Source: Arthrobacter sp. S39
GTDB taxonomy: Bacteria > Actinomycetota > Actinomycetes > Actinomycetales > Micrococcaceae
Direction: 5' to 3'
NCBI RefSeq assembly: GCF_004320525.1
Contig: NZ_SIHX01000004.1
Span: 62,001-126,000 of the forward strand
DNA: 64,000 nt
The notes beneath the pieces were generated by a model. It ran no database searches and had not been told where the DNA came from. It worked only from the letters and a program-made list of their open reading frames with translations. Each line of letters opens with the position of its first letter. The stretch's first letter is position 1. A program made the translations under genes and the position numbers. Of the stretch, positions 29,293 through 38,887 are shown piece after piece.

Positions 29293-30078
29293 GTGGATCT
29301 TCTTAGCAGTACTTTTGTGTTCATTGCCGGCCTGTGGGCCGGCACCATCAACGCCGTCGTCGGCTCCGGCACCCTCGTCACCTTTCCCGTCCTGATCGCA
29401 CTCGGGGTGACCCCGGTGGTGGCATCCATGAGCAACGCCATGGGCCTGGTGGCCGGCACAGCCGCCGGCGCGTGGGGCTACCGCCGTGAGCTCAAGGGGA
29501 GGGGACTTCAGCTCCTCAAGCTCCTGCCGGCGTCGCTCCTTGGAGGCATCACAGGAGCCTGGCTCCTCCTCCACCTCCCGGAGAAGGTATTCCACTACGT
29601 GGCGCCGGTCCTCCTGGTGCTCGCCTTGCTGATGGTGGTCTTCCAGCCACGCCTTCAGGCATGGGTGCGCAACCGCGAGGAGAACCCGGAACACGCCGTG
29701 CGGGACAAACGGCACGGCGTCCTGCTGGTGGTGCTCGTCTATCTCGCGGGGGTCTACGGCGGCTACTTCGTGGCCGCCCAGGGCATCCTGCTCGTAGGCA
29801 TCCTGGGCGTTTTCCTGACCGGCACCATCCAGAACGCCAACGCCATGAAGAACATCCTGGTGCTCGGCGTGAACCTGGTGGCTGCCGTCTCCTACCTGGT
29901 CTTCGCCTTTGACCGCATCAACTGGCTGGTGGTGCTCCTGATCGCTGTCAGCTCCACCATCGGCGGACTCCTTGGCTCCAAAGTGGGCCGAAGGCTCTCA
30001 CCCACCGTCCTCCGTGGTGTGATCTTTGCCCTCGGGCTGGTTGCCCTGGGCTTTATGATTGCCAATCTGCTGAAATAA
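29293..30078 (+). CDS. TauE/SafE family membrane permease
   Basis: Putative anion exporter of 261 residues from GTG 29293, with about eight hydrophobic segments. The repeat motif appears as GTINAVVGSGTLVTFPVLI near the N-terminus, with a second half around VYLAGVYGGYFVAAQGILL. Members transport sulfite, sulfoacetate or related organosulfonates; the substrate here is not known. It follows the ABC ATPase by 18 bases and precedes the methyltransferase by seven, so the three may be co-transcribed. Confidence 0.9.
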   Translation: MDLLSSTFVFIAGLWAGTINAVVGSGTLVTFPVLIALGVTPVVASMSNAMGLVAGTAAGAWGYRRELKGRGLQLLKLLPASLLGGITGAWLLLHLPEKVFHYVAPVLLVLALLMVVFQPRLQAWVRNREENPEHAVRDKRHGVLLVVLVYLAGVYGGYFVAAQGILLVGILGVFLTGTIQNANAMKNILVLGVNLVAAVSYLVFAFDRINWLVVLLIAVSSTIGGLLGSKVGRRLSPTVLRGVIFALGLVALGFMIANLLK

Positions 30079-30085
30079 TCAGCCA

Positions 30086-30895
30086 GTGCCAATCCACTAC
30101 CTCGAGTCGGCCCGGGATCCCCGGGTATCCGACTACACCCAACTCACAGACGTCCACCTGCGCAAGCTCCGCGAACCCGCGGAAGGCATGTACATCGCTG
30201 AATCCTCGCGCGTACTGCGCCGTGCCCTGGCCGCCGGCCACCAGCCCCGTTCGTTCTTCCTGGCCGAGAAATGGCTGGCGGACCTGCAGGATGTCCTGGA
30301 CGCCCACCCGGACGTCCCGGCATTCATTGGCCATGCCTCGTTGCTGGAGGAGATCACCGGCTTCCACCTGCACCGCGGGGCGATGGCTGCCATGCAGCGG
30401 CCCGCGCCCGTTCCCCTTGACGAACTGCTCGCCGGCGCCCGGCGCGTTGCGGTCCTGGAGGACATTGTGGACCACACCAATGTAGGGGCGATTTTCAGGT
30501 CCGCGGCCGCCCTGGACATCGATGCCGTCCTGGTGTCGCCGCGGTGCGGCGACCCGCTTTACCGGCGAAGCGTCCGCGTCAGCATGGGCACTGTTTTCCA
30601 GGTTCCGTGGGCCCGGCTTGAGTCCTGGCCGCAGGACCTTTCGCTGCTCAGGCGGCATGGCTTCACGGTGGCGGCCCTGGAGCTGACCGAGGACGCGGTG
30701 GACGTCGATCAACTCGCTGCCCGGAATCCGGACCGGCTGGCTTTGGTGCTGGGCACGGAAGGGGCAGGTATGAGCGCAGAGACACTCGCCGCCGTCGACC
30801 TTGCCGTGAAAATCCCCATGCGGGCGGGCGTGGACTCACTGAATGTGGCCGCGGCGTCGGCAGTGGCGTTCTGGGAGCTCAGGCCCCGGGCCTAA
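30086..30895 (+). CDS. TrmH/SpoU family RNA 2'-O-methyltransferase
   Basis: SAM-dependent methyltransferase acting on ribose in rRNA or tRNA. 269 residues from GTG 30086. Motif 1 reads [20 protein letters not shown], motif 2 is [13 protein letters not shown], and motif 3 is [21 protein letters not shown], all characteristic of the trefoil-knot fold. An N-terminal RNA-binding region of about 110 residues precedes the domain. The target nucleotide is not predictable from the sequence. Confidence 0.92.
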   Translation: MPIHYLESARDPRVSDYTQLTDVHLRKLREPAEGMYIAESSRVLRRALAAGHQPRSFFLAEKWLADLQDVLDAHPDVPAFIGHASLLEEITGFHLHRGAMAAMQRPAPVPLDELLAGARRVAVLEDIVDHTNVGAIFRSAAALDIDAVLVSPRCGDPLYRRSVRVSMGTVFQVPWARLESWPQDLSLLRRHGFTVAALELTEDAVDVDQLAARNPDRLALVLGTEGAGMSAETLAAVDLAVKIPMRAGVDSLNVAAASAVAFWELRPRA

Positions 30896-31046
30896 GGCCC
30901 GGCAAGCGGTTCGCGGGGACCGCGCCGATCCGCTATTATTGGTAGCTGGCCGCAATGCTGTACTGCTTTTCGCTGGTGCAGGGCGCGGCCATCCCATTCA
31001 TACCTGGCAACTGGCCAAATCCAGTTGTGCGAACAAAGGTCCCATT

Positions 31047-31304
31047 ATGAAGTCTGATATCCACCCGAAGTACGAAGCTGTTGTTTTCAACGACCTGGCT
31101 TCCGGCGTCAAGTTCCTGACCAAGTCCACCGTGTCTTCCAAGAAGACCATCGAGTGGGAAGACGGAAACACCTACCCGGTCATCGACGTCGAAATCTCCT
31201 CCGAGTCCCACCCGTTCTACACGGGCAAGCAGCGCATCATGGACTCTGCAGGCCGCGTCGAGCGCTTCAACGCTCGCTTCAAGGGCTTCGGCGGCAAGAA
31301 GTAA
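31047..31304 (+). CDS. rpmE2: 50S ribosomal protein L31 type B
   Basis: Ribosomal protein of 85 residues from ATG 31047, with an AAAGG site upstream. The conserved [14 protein letters not shown] and [19 protein letters not shown] motifs identify the type B form. There is no cysteine in the protein, so the zinc-binding motif of type A is absent. The 151-base upstream region has no clear Zur-type box that I could identify. A strong terminator follows. Confidence 0.97.
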   Translation: MKSDIHPKYEAVVFNDLASGVKFLTKSTVSSKKTIEWEDGNTYPVIDVEISSESHPFYTGKQRIMDSAGRVERFNARFKGFGGKK

Positions 31305-31330
31305 TTCACTTCGCCCCAACGTTCTTTGGA

Positions 31331-31364
31331 AAAGCCCGCACCGGCAACGGTGCGGGCTTTTTTT
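31331..31364 (+). terminator. Intrinsic terminator after rpmE2
   Basis: A perfect 13-base-pair stem (arms 31331-31343 and 31348-31360) with a four-base loop is followed by a run of T, giving seven consecutive T residues. Confidence 0.96.
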
Positions 31365-31401
31365 GCGTTTCGGGCACCCCGGGTGGGGCAGGATGGAAGG
31401 C

Positions 31402-32490
31402 ATGACTGACACAGCGCTCCCTGCCGAAGACCGCCCCCGCTTCCATGGTGAGTACAAGGTCCCCAACGGGAAGCTCGTGGTGGTGGACCTCGACGTGGCG
31501 GACGGTCTCCTCACCGGCGTGTCAGTCAGCGGGGACTTCTTCCTGGAACCCGACGAAACGCTGCTGGACATCAACCGTGCCATCACCGGACTTCCGGAAA
31601 CCACGACGGCGGCTGAGCTCTCCGCTGCCGTGACCGCCTCCCTGCCGCCCGGCGCAGTCCTGTTCGGCTTTTCGGCCGACGCCGTGGCGGTCACCGTACG
31701 CCGTGCCCTTGCCAAAGCGACCTCCTGGTCGGATCATCACTGGAACGTCATTGCGCCCACAGTGCTGCCCACCCACGTCAACGTCGCCCTGGACGAGGTG
31801 CTGACCGAGGAAGTCGGCGCCGGCCGGCGCAATCCCACCCTGCGGTTCTGGGATTGGGAAGAGCCGTCCGTGGTGATCGGCAGCTTCCAGTCCGTCCGCA
31901 ACGAACTGGATCCCGACGGCGTGGCCCGGCACGGAATCAGCGTGGTCCGCCGCATCAGCGGCGGGGGAGCGATGTTCATGGAAGCCGGCAACTGCATCAC
32001 TTACTCCCTGTACTTGCCGCAGACGCTCGTGGACGGGATCAGCTTTGCGGACTCATATGCGTTCCTGGACGCCTGGGTGATGGCCGCGCTGGAAAAGATC
32101 GGGGTCACGGCGTTCTACGTGCCCCTGAACGACATCGCCACGGACCAGGGCAAGATCGGCGGCGCCGCGCAGAAACGACTGGCCAACGGCGGGATGCTGC
32201 ACCACGTCACCATGAGCTACGACATCGACGCCGACAAGATGGTGGACGTGCTGCGCATCGGCAAGGAAAAGCTCTCGGACAAGGGAACGCGCAGCGCCAA
32301 GAAGCGTGTTGACCCGCTCCGGCGGCAGACGGGCCTGGCACGCACGGAAATCATCGCAGCAATGATCGAAGTCTTCACTGAACGCTATGCCGCCACCCCG
32401 TCGGCACTCACGGACGCCGAACTCAGCGCCGCCCGGGAACGGGTGGCGTCAAAGTTCGGCACCGAGGAGTGGCTGAACCGCGTCCCCTAA
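31402..32490 (+). CDS. Lipoate-protein ligase A family protein with N-terminal accessory domain
   Basis: Biotin/lipoate ligase-fold protein of 362 residues from ATG 31402 (AGGA eight bases upstream). The first 110 residues (GEYKVPNGKLVVVDLDV and onward) resemble the accessory domain normally found at the C-terminus of LplA. The catalytic domain follows, with VVRRISGGGAMFMEAGN (lipoate-binding loop) and the lysine in DQGKIGGAAQKR. The domain order is thus swapped relative to E. coli LplA. It could attach lipoate or octanoate to proteins; the exact substrate is unknown. Confidence 0.87.
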   Translation: MTDTALPAEDRPRFHGEYKVPNGKLVVVDLDVADGLLTGVSVSGDFFLEPDETLLDINRAITGLPETTTAAELSAAVTASLPPGAVLFGFSADAVAVTVRRALAKATSWSDHHWNVIAPTVLPTHVNVALDEVLTEEVGAGRRNPTLRFWDWEEPSVVIGSFQSVRNELDPDGVARHGISVVRRISGGGAMFMEAGNCITYSLYLPQTLVDGISFADSYAFLDAWVMAALEKIGVTAFYVPLNDIATDQGKIGGAAQKRLANGGMLHHVTMSYDIDADKMVDVLRIGKEKLSDKGTRSAKKRVDPLRRQTGLARTEIIAAMIEVFTERYAATPSALTDAELSAARERVASKFGTEEWLNRVP

Positions 32491-32497
32491 GGCGTTT

Positions 32498-35104
32498 TTA
32501 CGTCCGTGACTGGGCGGTGAGCGCCCGGAGCAGGTGGCTGCGCTGCTCCACGATGATCCTGCGCAGGGCGCGGGGCGCGTCCGCATTGGCTTCCAGCCAG
32601 GCATCCGTCCGGAGCACCACAGGGTGCTGCTCCGGAACGGTCCCGGCCGGGAGGTCCTGCGCCAGCGGGTACAGCCCGCGGACAATCCGGGTGGCGATTT
32701 CGATGCTCCGGTTCTCCCAGACGCCGCGGAGGCTTGCGAAGTATGGTTCCACGTACTGCTCCAGGAGCGGAGCGGGCGCCGTGGTGAAGCCTGCGATGGT
32801 GGCGCTCAGCAGCTGGTTTGAGAGTCCGGTCCCCTCCACGGCGGCCTTCCAGGCAGCCGCTTTGACCTCAGGATCCGGACGCGCGGCGAGGGCCGTCGCG
32901 TGGCCCGCCCGGCCTGACGCCGTGGTGTCCCTGGCCAGCTCGGCGTCCAGCTCATCGACGGCTGCCTGGCCGTTGGCTGCCAGGGCGTGCCAGATGTTCC
33001 AGCGCAGCTCGGCGTCCACGGCGAGGCCATGCACCTCGACAGTGCCGTCCAGCAGCCCGCGGACCCGGGGGAGAACCGTTAAATCGTGGCGGCTGACGGC
33101 GGCCACGGTGCGTGCCCATGCAAGCTGCTGGTCGGAACCCGGGGCGGCCAGCCCCAGCTGGCTGTCCGCAGCCGCCAGGAAGTCCCGGCGCACGGCGTCG
33201 CGCACGGCTGCAGGGGTATAGCGTTCGACGGCGGCCTGGGCGTTGTCGAGGATGTTCAACAGCACGCCTATCCCGGTTTCGGACGGCCCGAACGCCTTCA
33301 CGGCGTCCACGTAGCGGGCGGCCGGGCTTTCCCCGTCGCGTGCAGAGTTCCAGAGCGCGGTCCAGCAGAGGGCCCGGGCCATGGGGTCGGAGATCCGGTC
33401 CAGGGAGGCCAGCACCGTGGCTTCCGAAACAGGGTCCAGACGGACCTTGGCATAGGTAAGATCGTCGTCGTTCACCAGCAGCAGCGCCGGCCGCTGCTGG
33501 CCGGTGAGTTCCGGGACCTCCGTCCGCGCCCCGGCGACGTCCGTTTCGACACTCCCGGTGCGGACCAGTGCGCCGGCAGCGTCGAAGTTGTAGGAGCCCA
33601 CCCGCAGGCGGTGCGGCCGCAGTACCTCGCGTCCGGTGACGGGGTCCAGTGCGTCCTGGACGATGGTCACGGCGCCCAGTCCGCCGTCGTGCGTCCCGGT
33701 TTCAACGGACAGGGTGGAGATGCCGGAGGTCTGCAGCCAGTGCGCGGCCCAGCCGGCCAGGTCCCGGCCGGAGGCAGCACTGAGGGCCTTCAGGAGGTCG
33801 GCGAGCGTGGTGTTTCCGTAGGCGTGGTCGCGGAAATACTGCCTCGAGCCGGCGGTGAAGGCGTCGAACCCCACGTACGCCACCAGCTGCTTGAGCACGG
33901 ACGCGCCCTTGGCGTAGGTGATGCCGTCGAAGTTCTGCTTCGCGGCCTCGAGGTCGGGAATGTCGGCGACGACAGGGTGCGTGGTGGGAAGCTGGTCCTG
34001 GACGTATGCCCATGCCTTGCGTTTGTTCGCGAAATTCACCCAGGCCGTATCCCAGTGGGTGGCCTGGTCCACGCCGAGGGTTCCCATGTAGTCCGCGAAC
34101 GACTCCTTGAGCCAGAGGTCGTCCCACCACTGCATGGTGACGAGGTCGCCGAACCACATGTGCGCCATTTCGTGCATCAGCGTGTTCGCACGTCCCTGGT
34201 ACTGCGCGTCGGTGGCGCGGGACGTAAACACGTAGCTTTCGGTGAAGGTGACCAGGCCCGGGTTCTCCATCGCGCCCAGGTTGTATTCCGGGACAAAGGC
34301 CTGGTCGTATTTCCCCCACGGGTAGGGGTAGTCGAACAGCCGGTTGAAGAAGTCCAGGCCACTCTTGGTGAGGCGGAACAGTTCAGCGGCATCGAAGGAT
34401 TCCGCCATCGAAGCCCGGCAGTACAGTGCCAGCGGCACCTCCAAGGACGTGCCGTCGTCGAGGGTGGCGCTCCAGTGGTCCTGTGCCTTGAAGTAGGGCC
34501 CGGCGAGCACCGTGGTGATGTACGTGGACATGGGGCGGGTCGGCGCGAAGTCCCAGCGGCTGGTGTCCGGATCACTGGTCAGCCGGGTCCGGGCGGCCTC
34601 AATCCCGTTGGAAGCCACTTCCCACCCCGACGGCGCCATAACGTGGAACGTGAATTCAGCCTTGAGGTCCGGCTGTTCAAAGTTGGCAAACACACGCCGG
34701 GCATCGGCGGGCTCGTACTGCGTGTAGAGGTAGCACTGGCCGTCGGCCGGATCCACAAACCGGTGCATGCCTTCGCCGGAACGGCTGTAGAGGGCGATGC
34801 CGGTAACCGTCACCTGGTTTTCTGCCTGCAGGTTGTCCAGCCGGATCCGGGAACCCTCCACCACGTCGGCCACGGGCAGGCCTTTTCCGTTGAGGAAGAC
34901 GCTGTGGACTTCGGCGGCAATGAAATCCAGGAACGTTGACTGGCCCGGCTCCGCGGCTGAGAAGTTGATAACACTGCGGCTCGTGTAGCCTGCCACGTCC
35001 GGATCCGCTGCCTCCCGCACGTCCAGGGAGACGTCGTAGCTGTGGGTGGTGATCAGGGCTGAACGTTGCGCGGCTTCTTTGCGCTGCAGATTCTCATGTG
35101 ACAC
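32498..35104 (-). CDS. pepN: Aminopeptidase N (M1 metallopeptidase)
   Basis: Zinc aminopeptidase that removes N-terminal residues from peptides in the cytosol. 868 residues from GTG 35104. The exopeptidase motif is NLGAMENPG and the zinc site is MHEMAHMWFG with KESFADYMG 18 residues later, giving HExxH-x18-E. The long C-terminal helical ERAP1-like domain ends near residue 860. Only seven bases separate its stop from the convergent ligase gene. Upstream on the same strand is the YeiH-type permease. Confidence 0.96.
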   Translation of the reverse strand: MSHENLQRKEAAQRSALITTHSYDVSLDVREAADPDVAGYTSRSVINFSAAEPGQSTFLDFIAAEVHSVFLNGKGLPVADVVEGSRIRLDNLQAENQVTVTGIALYSRSGEGMHRFVDPADGQCYLYTQYEPADARRVFANFEQPDLKAEFTFHVMAPSGWEVASNGIEAARTRLTSDPDTSRWDFAPTRPMSTYITTVLAGPYFKAQDHWSATLDDGTSLEVPLALYCRASMAESFDAAELFRLTKSGLDFFNRLFDYPYPWGKYDQAFVPEYNLGAMENPGLVTFTESYVFTSRATDAQYQGRANTLMHEMAHMWFGDLVTMQWWDDLWLKESFADYMGTLGVDQATHWDTAWVNFANKRKAWAYVQDQLPTTHPVVADIPDLEAAKQNFDGITYAKGASVLKQLVAYVGFDAFTAGSRQYFRDHAYGNTTLADLLKALSAASGRDLAGWAAHWLQTSGISTLSVETGTHDGGLGAVTIVQDALDPVTGREVLRPHRLRVGSYNFDAAGALVRTGSVETDVAGARTEVPELTGQQRPALLLVNDDDLTYAKVRLDPVSEATVLASLDRISDPMARALCWTALWNSARDGESPAARYVDAVKAFGPSETGIGVLLNILDNAQAAVERYTPAAVRDAVRRDFLAAADSQLGLAAPGSDQQLAWARTVAAVSRHDLTVLPRVRGLLDGTVEVHGLAVDAELRWNIWHALAANGQAAVDELDAELARDTTASGRAGHATALAARPDPEVKAAAWKAAVEGTGLSNQLLSATIAGFTTAPAPLLEQYVEPYFASLRGVWENRSIEIATRIVRGLYPLAQDLPAGTVPEQHPVVLRTDAWLEANADAPRALRRIIVEQRSHLLRALTAQSRT

Positions 35105-35177
35105 TCCGCTATCTAATCACGGGAATTGCCTGCCGTTCACCGCAGGAAAGCCGCCCTGCCGGCGGCCTGCAGCTGGC

Positions 35178-36227
35178 CTAAGCGGTCATGAGCAGCGCGG
35201 CCGCCAGGCCCAGCAGTGCTATCAGCAGCCAGGCCGCCAAGGCAGCGAGCAGGGCACGGCTTCCGGTGTGCAGGAGCGTGCGGATCCGGACGGCTGACCC
35301 CAGCCCGAACAGCGCGGCCCCCAGCAGGATGTCCTGGAGTGCGGCGCCGGCGTCGAGGATCCCGGGCGCCAGCCAGCCGCTGGACCGCAGGACAACCATG
35401 GCCACAAAGCCGAGCACAAAGAGCGGAACCACGGGAGGCAGGCGCCCCGGTTCCGGTGTTGCCAGCGACCCAGGTGCGGCGGCGGCTGCCGCCTTCCCGG
35501 CTGCACGCGCCGCGCTGAAGCGCTGGTGGAGGCCCGCCGCAGCAACGACGGGTGCCAGCAGCAGCACCCGGGTGAGTTTGACGACGACGGCGATCCCCAG
35601 TGCCGCCGTCCCGGCGGTCTGTGCTGTGGCGACTACCTGTCCGACGTCGTGCACGGAGGCCCCGGTCCAGGCCCCGAATGCCAGGGGAGTGAGCTGCAGC
35701 GGCTGGACCAGCAACGGCAGGACCCCGATGGCCAGGGTTCCGCACAGCGTCACGAGTGCCACAGGCAGCACCGTGTCCACATGCCGGATCCGGCGGACGG
35801 CGGCCATGGCGCCGATGGCCGACGCGCCGCAGATGGAAAAGCCGGTCGCAATCAGGAGGGACGTCTGCGCCGGCAGCCGGAAGAGCCGCGAGATCACGTA
35901 GGTGCCGGCGAAACTGGCCGCCACCACGCCGGCGATCAGCAGCAGGGCCAGCCAGCCCAGGCCCAGCACGTCCATGATGCTGACCTTGAGCCCCAGAAGC
36001 ACAATCCCGCCCCGCATCAGGTGCTTTCCGGCGAAATCGAGTCCCGGCCTGGCACGCCCGGCCACCCAGACAGCAGTGCCGGGAAGGTTCGCCGCGAGCA
36101 GGCCAAGGACCACGGCCAGTGTCATGGCGGGCAGGACGGGCACCAGGCGGTGGATGCCGAAGGCAGCGGCCAGCGCCAGGGCGGCAGTCAGCAGGCCCGG
36201 CAGGAGTCGGTCCTTTCCAAGTGGCAC
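35178..36227 (-). CDS. YeiH/UPF0324 family putative sulfate exporter
   Basis: Integral membrane protein of 349 residues from GTG 36227 with about nine or ten hydrophobic segments. Family signatures are GGIVLLGLKVSIMDVLGLG, ATGFSICGASAIGAMAAV, and WTGASVHDVGQVVATAQ. The function of the family is not firmly established; some members are annotated as sulfate exporters. A hydrophilic Ala/Pro-rich insert lies around residues 235-260. Divergent from the ATP-grasp cluster. Confidence 0.88.
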   Translation of the reverse strand: MPLGKDRLLPGLLTAALALAAAFGIHRLVPVLPAMTLAVVLGLLAANLPGTAVWVAGRARPGLDFAGKHLMRGGIVLLGLKVSIMDVLGLGWLALLLIAGVVAASFAGTYVISRLFRLPAQTSLLIATGFSICGASAIGAMAAVRRIRHVDTVLPVALVTLCGTLAIGVLPLLVQPLQLTPLAFGAWTGASVHDVGQVVATAQTAGTAALGIAVVVKLTRVLLLAPVVAAAGLHQRFSAARAAGKAAAAAAPGSLATPEPGRLPPVVPLFVLGFVAMVVLRSSGWLAPGILDAGAALQDILLGAALFGLGSAVRIRTLLHTGSRALLAALAAWLLIALLGLAAALLMTA

Positions 36228-36340
36228 TCACCTACTTTGCCGGATAGGACACGGATTCCACGAACCGGCAGCAGCAGTCCAACACGCCACAATGGATGGC
36301 AGTAATGATTTCGAAACAAAAAGATGGTTGGCTAAAGGAC

Positions 36341-37897
36341 ATGTCAGACCTATTCCAGGATTACTCCGAGGCCGCCGGGCGTACCGGCGCCTACGACGAG
36401 ATGTTCGCCCCCGGCCAGGAAGCACGCGAGTCGTACGGCCAGGTGGCCGATGCCCTCCGCAAGCTCTCGCTGGCCGATGTCAGCGCCCGGGCTGACTCGA
36501 TGGCGCGGACGTTCCTTGACCGCGGTGTGACGTTTGACTTCGCGGGGGAGGAGCGGCCCTTCCCCCTGGACATCGTTCCGCGCGTCATCCCAGCGGATGA
36601 GTGGACGGTGCTGGAACGGGGCGTGGCCCAGCGGGTCAAGGCCCTGGAGGCCTTCCTCAACGATGTCTACGACAAAATGGCTGTCGTAACCGATGGCGTC
36701 ATCCCGCGCCAGCTCGTCACCACCAGCGCCCACTTCCACCGGCAGGTGCAGGGCTTCGAGCCTGCAGGCGGCGTCCGCGTCCACATCTCCGGCATCGATG
36801 TTGTCCGCGATGCGGCCGGCACTTTCCGCGTTTTGGAAGACAACGTCCGTGTGCCCTCCGGCGTGAGCTACGTCCTGGAGAACCGCCGCGCCATGGCCAA
36901 GGGCCTGCCCGAGGCATTCGGCCAGCAGCTCATCCGTCCCGTCGAGGAGTACCCGCGGCGGCTGCTGTCCGCGCTGCGCAAAACCGCACCGTCCGGCGTC
37001 GACGACCCCACCGTGGTGGTCCTGACCCCCGGCGTCTTCAACAGTGCCTACTTCGAACACACCCTGCTGGCCGGCCTGATGGGTGTTGAACTGGTGGAGG
37101 GCCGCGACCTCATCTGCCGCGGCAACCGCGTGTACATGCGCACCACCGCCGGCGAGCAGCGCGTGGACGTGATCTACAAGCGCATCGACGACGAATTCCT
37201 GGACCCGCTGCAGTTCCGCGCAGACTCCATGCTGGGCTGCCCGGGCCTGGTCAACGCGGCACGGGCCGGCGGCGTCACCATCGCCAACGCGGTGGGCAAC
37301 GGCGTCGCCGACGACAAGCTCGTGTACAGCTACGTTCCGGACCTGATCCGCTACTACCTCAGCGAGGAGCCGATCATTGCGAACGTGGATACGTTCCGGC
37401 TTGAGGAAAAGGACGCCAGGGAGTATGTCCTGGACAACCTGGCCGAACTCGTGGTGAAGCCCGTGGACGGTTCCGGCGGCAAGGGCCTGGTCATCGGGCC
37501 CGATGCGTCCAACGACGAACTCGATGCCCTCCGCAAGCGGGTCATCGCGGATCCGCGCGGCTGGATCGCACAGCCGGTGCTGCAACTGTCGACCGTCCCA
37601 ACTCTGAGCGGCGACAAGTTCGGCCCGCGCCACGTGGACCTGCGCCCGTTCGCGGTCAACGACGGCGACGACGTCTGGGTCCTCCCCGGCGGGCTCACCA
37701 GGGTGGCGCTCAAGGAGGGTTCACTGATCGTGAACTCCAGCCAGGGCGGCGGATCCAAGGACACCTGGGTGCTCGCGGACTCGCCCCAGGTTCCGGTGGA
37801 AACCATTCCACGGCCGTCGATTGCCATCCGGGAACGCGTCTCGGTCTGGCCAGTGGAAAGCAACTGGCGCGACCGCCAGTCGGAGCAGCAGCAGTGA
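36341..37897 (+). CDS. Circularly permuted type 2 ATP-grasp protein
   Basis: ATP-grasp fold protein of 518 residues from ATG 36341 (MSDLFQDYSEA); an earlier in-frame Met at 36305 is possible. Typical blocks are IPADEWTVLERGVAQRVKAL, VLEDNVRVPSGVSYVLENR, VVVLTPGVFNSAYFEH and VKPVDGSGGKGLVIGP. The enzyme would form an amide or peptide bond using ATP. It is followed by alpha-E and transglutaminase genes, a trio conserved in M. tuberculosis (Rv2411c-Rv2410c-Rv2409c) and many other bacteria. The product of the pathway is unknown. A long open frame antisense to it is a shadow. Confidence 0.92.
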   Translation: MSDLFQDYSEAAGRTGAYDEMFAPGQEARESYGQVADALRKLSLADVSARADSMARTFLDRGVTFDFAGEERPFPLDIVPRVIPADEWTVLERGVAQRVKALEAFLNDVYDKMAVVTDGVIPRQLVTTSAHFHRQVQGFEPAGGVRVHISGIDVVRDAAGTFRVLEDNVRVPSGVSYVLENRRAMAKGLPEAFGQQLIRPVEEYPRRLLSALRKTAPSGVDDPTVVVLTPGVFNSAYFEHTLLAGLMGVELVEGRDLICRGNRVYMRTTAGEQRVDVIYKRIDDEFLDPLQFRADSMLGCPGLVNAARAGGVTIANAVGNGVADDKLVYSYVPDLIRYYLSEEPIIANVDTFRLEEKDAREYVLDNLAELVVKPVDGSGGKGLVIGPDASNDELDALRKRVIADPRGWIAQPVLQLSTVPTLSGDKFGPRHVDLRPFAVNDGDDVWVLPGGLTRVALKEGSLIVNSSQGGGSKDTWVLADSPQVPVETIPRPSIAIRERVSVWPVESNWRDRQSEQQQ

Positions 37898-37960
37898 CCC
37901 GGGCATCTCTCCCGGCAGTAATTACCCACCAGATTCCGGACGCGCAGGAGGTAGCCACGA

Positions 37961-38887
37961 ATGCTTAGCCGTATTGCTGAGTCCCTTTTTTGGATCGGCA
38001 GGTATGTGGAGCGTGCAGACGGCACGGCCCGCATCCTGGACGTGCACCTGGAGCGCCTGAACCACCTGCCCATGGAGGAGCGGCGCAGCGTCGCACAGGA
38101 ACTCCTGGCAGTGATGGGCGCCCGGCCGCAGAGCGAGGACTTCGGCCTGCCCGAACTGCTCCACGCCCTGGCGTACGACAAAACCAGTGCCACCTCGATT
38201 GCCGGATCATTGGGCGCCGCCCGGGAGAATGCCCGCCGAGCGCGGGAGACCGTGTCCTCCGGCCTCTGGGAGAGCCTCAACACCACCTATTATGGGCTGA
38301 GCCAGCACCGCAAGGACGTGGTGGGCACCTACCGTTTCTGCAACTGGACGCTGGAACGTACAGCCATGGTCAGCGGCCTCGCCGACACCACCGTGAGCCA
38401 TGACGAAAGCTGGCTGTTCCTGGTGCTGGGCCGTTCCCTCGAACGCGCCGACATGACCGCCCGCATGCTCTCCACCCGGGATGTCCTCTCCGCAGGCATG
38501 TCCTGGGTGAACATGCTCCGGTGTGCCGGAGCCTACGAATCCTTCCTGCGGACCCGGCGGGCGGCCTTCGGCGACCAGCACGCAGCCGAGTTCTTGCTGC
38601 TGGACAGGCTGTTCCCGCGCTCCATCGTGTACGCCCTGCGTGACGCCGACGAGTGCCTCGCCAAGCTTGATCCTTCCGCCCAGCGGGTGGGCTTCATCAA
38701 CGACGCCCGCAGGATCGTGGGGCAGGCACGCACCTTCCTGGAGTTCCACCGGACGGACGACCTCATGTCCGAACTCCCGGAGCACATGGAGCGCGTGCAG
38801 AAGGCCGTTTCGCAGGCGTCGGACGCCATTTCCCGTAAGTACTTCAATCAGGCGGACGAACTGGCCTGGGTGGGAGAAGTTTCATGA
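37961..38887 (+). CDS. Alpha-E domain protein
   Basis: Helical protein of 308 residues from ATG 37961, with a strong GCAGGAGG ribosome-binding site. The N-terminal MLSRIAESLFWIGRYVERA motif identifies the family, and SLERADMTARMLSTRD is a second conserved region. There are no membrane segments. Family members occur fused to or beside circularly permuted ATP-grasp proteins, which suggests one complex. The biochemical role is unknown. It overlaps the transglutaminase gene by four bases (ATGA). Confidence 0.93.
   Translation: MLSRIAESLFWIGRYVERADGTARILDVHLERLNHLPMEERRSVAQELLAVMGARPQSEDFGLPELLHALAYDKTSATSIAGSLGAARENARRARETVSSGLWESLNTTYYGLSQHRKDVVGTYRFCNWTLERTAMVSGLADTTVSHDESWLFLVLGRSLERADMTARMLSTRDVLSAGMSWVNMLRCAGAYESFLRTRRAAFGDQHAAEFLLLDRLFPRSIVYALRDADECLAKLDPSAQRVGFINDARRIVGQARTFLEFHRTDDLMSELPEHMERVQKAVSQASDAISRKYFNQADELAWVGEVS

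Noticed and set aside
30896..31046. A Zur box upstream of the L31 gene
   Set aside because: No convincing zinc-box palindrome could be identified by eye; absence of cysteine in L31 alone does not prove zinc control.
36350..37633. A leftward open frame of over 400 codons antisense to the ATP-grasp gene
   Set aside because: The plus-strand frame carries all family motifs; the minus-strand peptide is low in complexity with no recognisable domain.
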